This document shows positions 24,088 to 25,950 of a stretch of DNA of 25,950 nt, piece by piece. A program made the translations under genes and the position numbers. Location: positions 1 to 25,950 of the forward strand of contig JBEBGG010000044.1 in the NCBI GenBank assembly GCA_040081555.1, written 5' to 3'. The stretch is from CADEEX01 sp040081555. GTDB lineage: Bacteria; Acidobacteriota; Vicinamibacteria; Vicinamibacterales; CAVVIG01. The number at the start of each line of letters is the position of its first letter. Position 1 is the first letter of the stretch. The notes beneath the pieces were generated by a model, which was not told the DNA's origin, did not search any database, and saw only the letters and a list, made by a program, of their open reading frames with translations.

Positions 24088-25017
24088 TTAGGGCGTGCCG
24101 GAAGTCGCGGATGCGGTGACGGTGACGCGAACGTCCTCAACCGCGATGAACATCCCGTCGCTCGCCGTGACGCGCAAGACGTAGTCGCCCGGCTGGGTGA
24201 AACGAGCTGCCGCGGACGTCTTGCCGTTCCTCACGTCCTGCCAACCCGCCGGCTCGAACGTCACCTTTGCCGGGCCGCGATGGACGACCCACCGCGTCGT
24301 CAGCTTTCCCCGCGGGGGAAGAGGCGGGCGGTTGGGCCCGAGAGGCACGTTGACCGGCGAATCGATCGTGTTGGCCTGCAGCGTCGGCGGCGTTTCCTGT
24401 CCGGCCACGCGCAGCTGCTGGCGCGGCGGATCGGGTGGAGGGAGCCCATCATCGACCGCGGTGGCCGTCAGCGTCAGCGCCTGCGACACCGTCGTCTTCA
24501 CCTGCGCGGCGGCGACCTTGACCGTCGGCAACTGGTTCTTCGCGATGATGTCGTCGTCGTCGAAGGTCGTGCCACGGCCGCTGCTCGAGAGCTCCGTCTT
24601 GCGATCGATCTCCCACTCCGGTTGTAGCCAGCCCACGGCTTGATCGGTCCGGCCGTGGGACGTCAGCGTCCACACGACTTCCTTCTTGCCCCAGTCCTTG
24701 GGGACGACCACCGTGAACGCGAAACGGTTGGTGCGCGGGTAGAAGTACGCCGGTTGGCCGCGGTCGGGGCCGTCCGGTTCGACACGATTGTCAGGGCCGA
24801 GCGGCACCATGATGTGCTCGGCGTAGTTGCGGTTCAGGTACCCAAACGCCAGGGTGAATGTCCCGTCTGGGTTCCGGAGCCATCCTTCGAAGATCGGGGC
24901 GACGTTTTGGCCCGCGTTGACGGGCTGTGCGCCGACGCGCGACGGCGCGGCAGCGAGCCCCACGAGGATTCCCGCCGCGATTACCCACCGGGCCTGACGT
25001 GAGAGCGTGTTGTGCAT
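24088..25017 (-). CDS. Secreted beta-sandwich protein of unknown function
   Basis: The 309-residue protein has a Sec signal peptide (1-30, ending VGAQ) and two visible regions. Residues 38-130 carry NVAPIFEGWLRNPDGTFTLA, GYLNRNYAEHIMVPLGPDNR and FTVVVPKDWGKKEVVWTL, a block I associate with a family common in Acidobacteriota. Residues about 230-300 look like an Ig/PKD-type beta sandwich (KVTFEPAGWQDVRNGKTSAA, then FTQPGDYVLRVTASDG). A Pro-rich linker with DDGLPPPDPP lies between. It starts 4 nt after the stop of the PHM-like gene, so the pair is one transcript. I do not know its activity; a periplasmic partner of the PHM-like protein is the simplest inference. Confidence 0.75.
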   Translation of the reverse strand: MHNTLSRQARWVIAAGILVGLAAAPSRVGAQPVNAGQNVAPIFEGWLRNPDGTFTLAFGYLNRNYAEHIMVPLGPDNRVEPDGPDRGQPAYFYPRTNRFAFTVVVPKDWGKKEVVWTLTSHGRTDQAVGWLQPEWEIDRKTELSSSGRGTTFDDDDIIAKNQLPTVKVAAAQVKTTVSQALTLTATAVDDGLPPPDPPRQQLRVAGQETPPTLQANTIDSPVNVPLGPNRPPLPPRGKLTTRWVVHRGPAKVTFEPAGWQDVRNGKTSAAARFTQPGDYVLRVTASDGMFIAVEDVRVTVTASATSGTP

Positions 25018-25021
25018 GGGG

Positions 25022-25950
25022 CTACTGCTGGGCGGTCGTCGCCTGACGCTGCTTCAGGCGCGCCGCCAGCTCTTCCTTGTACTCCTGGTCGGTCATGTCG
25101 TACCACCCGATCCAGCTGAAGGCCATCTCGTCAATGGTTCGAGTGCCGCCGCCCACCCAATTCTTCGGGTCGGGGTTGAAGCGGTTCGCCGTCGAGTTGT
25201 CGTGCCAGCTGATCACGTGAAGGATGGTGCCCGCCGGGACGATCGGTGCCGCGTCGTCCGCGTAGTTGTAGATCAGGTGCCAGTTGTAATTGAAGTTGGC
25301 GCAGCTGGCGACCTCGCTCCGGCCGTTCGGGTAGATCAGCTCGAGGCACTGCCGCTTGCCCCGAATGTGCATGTGGGGCTGGAACGCGGTGATCCGCGCC
25401 GCCATGTTCAAACGCGTGTAGCCGTCGGTGCGCACAACCGCGCCGGGCGCGATGTCGAGCGGCTCGGAGGTCTGCCCGAGCTGCTTGGTCCAGCGCACGT
25501 GCTTCGGCACAAACCCTTTCGGGTAGAGCACGATGCCCAGCTCCACCTGCGCGATCGTTTCTTCGCCACTGGCGTGGAGGTGGAAGTCGATCTGCACTCT
25601 CTTCCCAGCCTCCAGCAACACGCCGGCGCCGTCCGGGTAGATCTCCCCACCCTTGCCCGCCGCGTACTCGACGAGAAACTGACCAGCGCCCTTGCTGTCG
25701 TCGCCAAAGCTCGCGTCGGTCCGGCCACCGTCGACCGCGAACGCCGCCGAGTGATGGACGACCTTGAGCGCTGCAGCCGTCACTGGCCTGGTCTGGATGG
25801 CCTTGATGTAGCGGTCCGAGTCGATGGGAATATCCGCGAACAGGTTGCCGTAGAGGTCGGGGCCGACGCCCGGCTCGCCGGTGGTGACCACCTTCGACTT
25901 GCCGAGCAACGCCTGTTCGCACCAGAGCGACACCCATTCGATGCGCTCGC
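25022..25950 (-). CDS. PHM-like copper monooxygenase-fold protein (5' partial)
   Basis: The frame is open to the right edge, so only the C-terminal part is present: about 309 residues, reaching upstream of the GTG at 25933. The visible region has paired histidines (KVVHHSAAFAVDG), a His-Leu-His (DFHLHASGEE), FQPHMHIRGKRQCLELIYPN and NYNWHLIYNYADDAAP, then WHDNSTANRFNPDP and TIDEMAFSWIGWYDM. The HH and HxH pairs resemble the CuH and CuM sites of ascorbate-dependent copper monooxygenases (PHM/DBM). In acidobacterial relatives as I recall them, a cytochrome c-like CxxCH region precedes this domain; that part would lie outside the window. It is probably exported. It leads the transcript containing the secreted protein at 24088. 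Confidence 0.65.
   Translation of the reverse strand, partial: ERIEWVSLWCEQALLGKSKVVTTGEPGVGPDLYGNLFADIPIDSDRYIKAIQTRPVTAAALKVVHHSAAFAVDGGRTDASFGDDSKGAGQFLVEYAAGKGGEIYPDGAGVLLEAGKRVQIDFHLHASGEETIAQVELGIVLYPKGFVPKHVRWTKQLGQTSEPLDIAPGAVVRTDGYTRLNMAARITAFQPHMHIRGKRQCLELIYPNGRSEVASCANFNYNWHLIYNYADDAAPIVPAGTILHVISWHDNSTANRFNPDPKNWVGGGTRTIDEMAFSWIGWYDMTDQEYKEELAARLKQRQATTAQQ

Overview
The window comes from a high-G+C bacterial chromosome with densely packed, often overlapping genes. Several features point to Acidobacteriota, probably the Vicinamibacteria: a small lipoprotein with a pre-peptidase-like C-terminus (13708-14184), a paired secreted protein and PHM-like copper protein (24088-25950), and a cytochrome-type gene tail (16318-16509). 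All three resemble families I associate with that lineage. This placement rests on family recognition from memory, not on a search. I see no rRNA, tRNA, CRISPR array, insertion sequence or phage gene.

Region 1 (1-6841) is a cell-surface or secondary-sugar locus. It opens with the 3' end of a probable ArnT/GT39-type membrane glycosyltransferase and a TylC3/NovU-type sugar C-methyltransferase. A GT2 glycosyltransferase follows on the opposite strand. Then comes a tightly coupled five-gene cassette: extended SDR, RmlC-like 3,5-epimerase, DUF4910 aminopeptidase-like protein, RfbF-like glucose-1-phosphate cytidylyltransferase and PIG-L deacetylase. Every junction in the cassette is an overlap (1, 4, 4 and 8 nt). 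The set looks like a pathway to an activated, deoxygenated, C-methylated and de-N-acetylated sugar, but no canonical CDP-glucose 4,6-dehydratase is present.

Region 2 (6842-14980) is a mixed block. It holds a three-S1-domain RNA-binding protein, a COMT-like O-methyltransferase, a cytoplasmic YceI protein and a DUF2207 membrane protein with a Ser/Gly-rich tail. A probable operon follows (coiled-coil/J-domain protein, small basic protein, RlmF 23S rRNA methyltransferase), then a small lipoprotein and a divergently transcribed secreted phosphatase-fold protein.

Region 3 (14981-19515) is regulatory: an EAL-HDOD protein and a LytS/LytR-type histidine kinase and LytTR response regulator pair. Between them lies an orphan C-terminal coding remnant of a c-type cytochrome, still followed by a hairpin. 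A 307-nt non-coding stretch with inverted repeats lies upstream of the kinase.

Region 4 (19516-25950) is all on the minus strand. It contains a UbiD-family decarboxylase, a DUF1801 protein, a DUF302-multicopper oxidase pair with overlapping stop and start, a secreted protein of unknown function, and a PHM-like copper protein running off the window edge.
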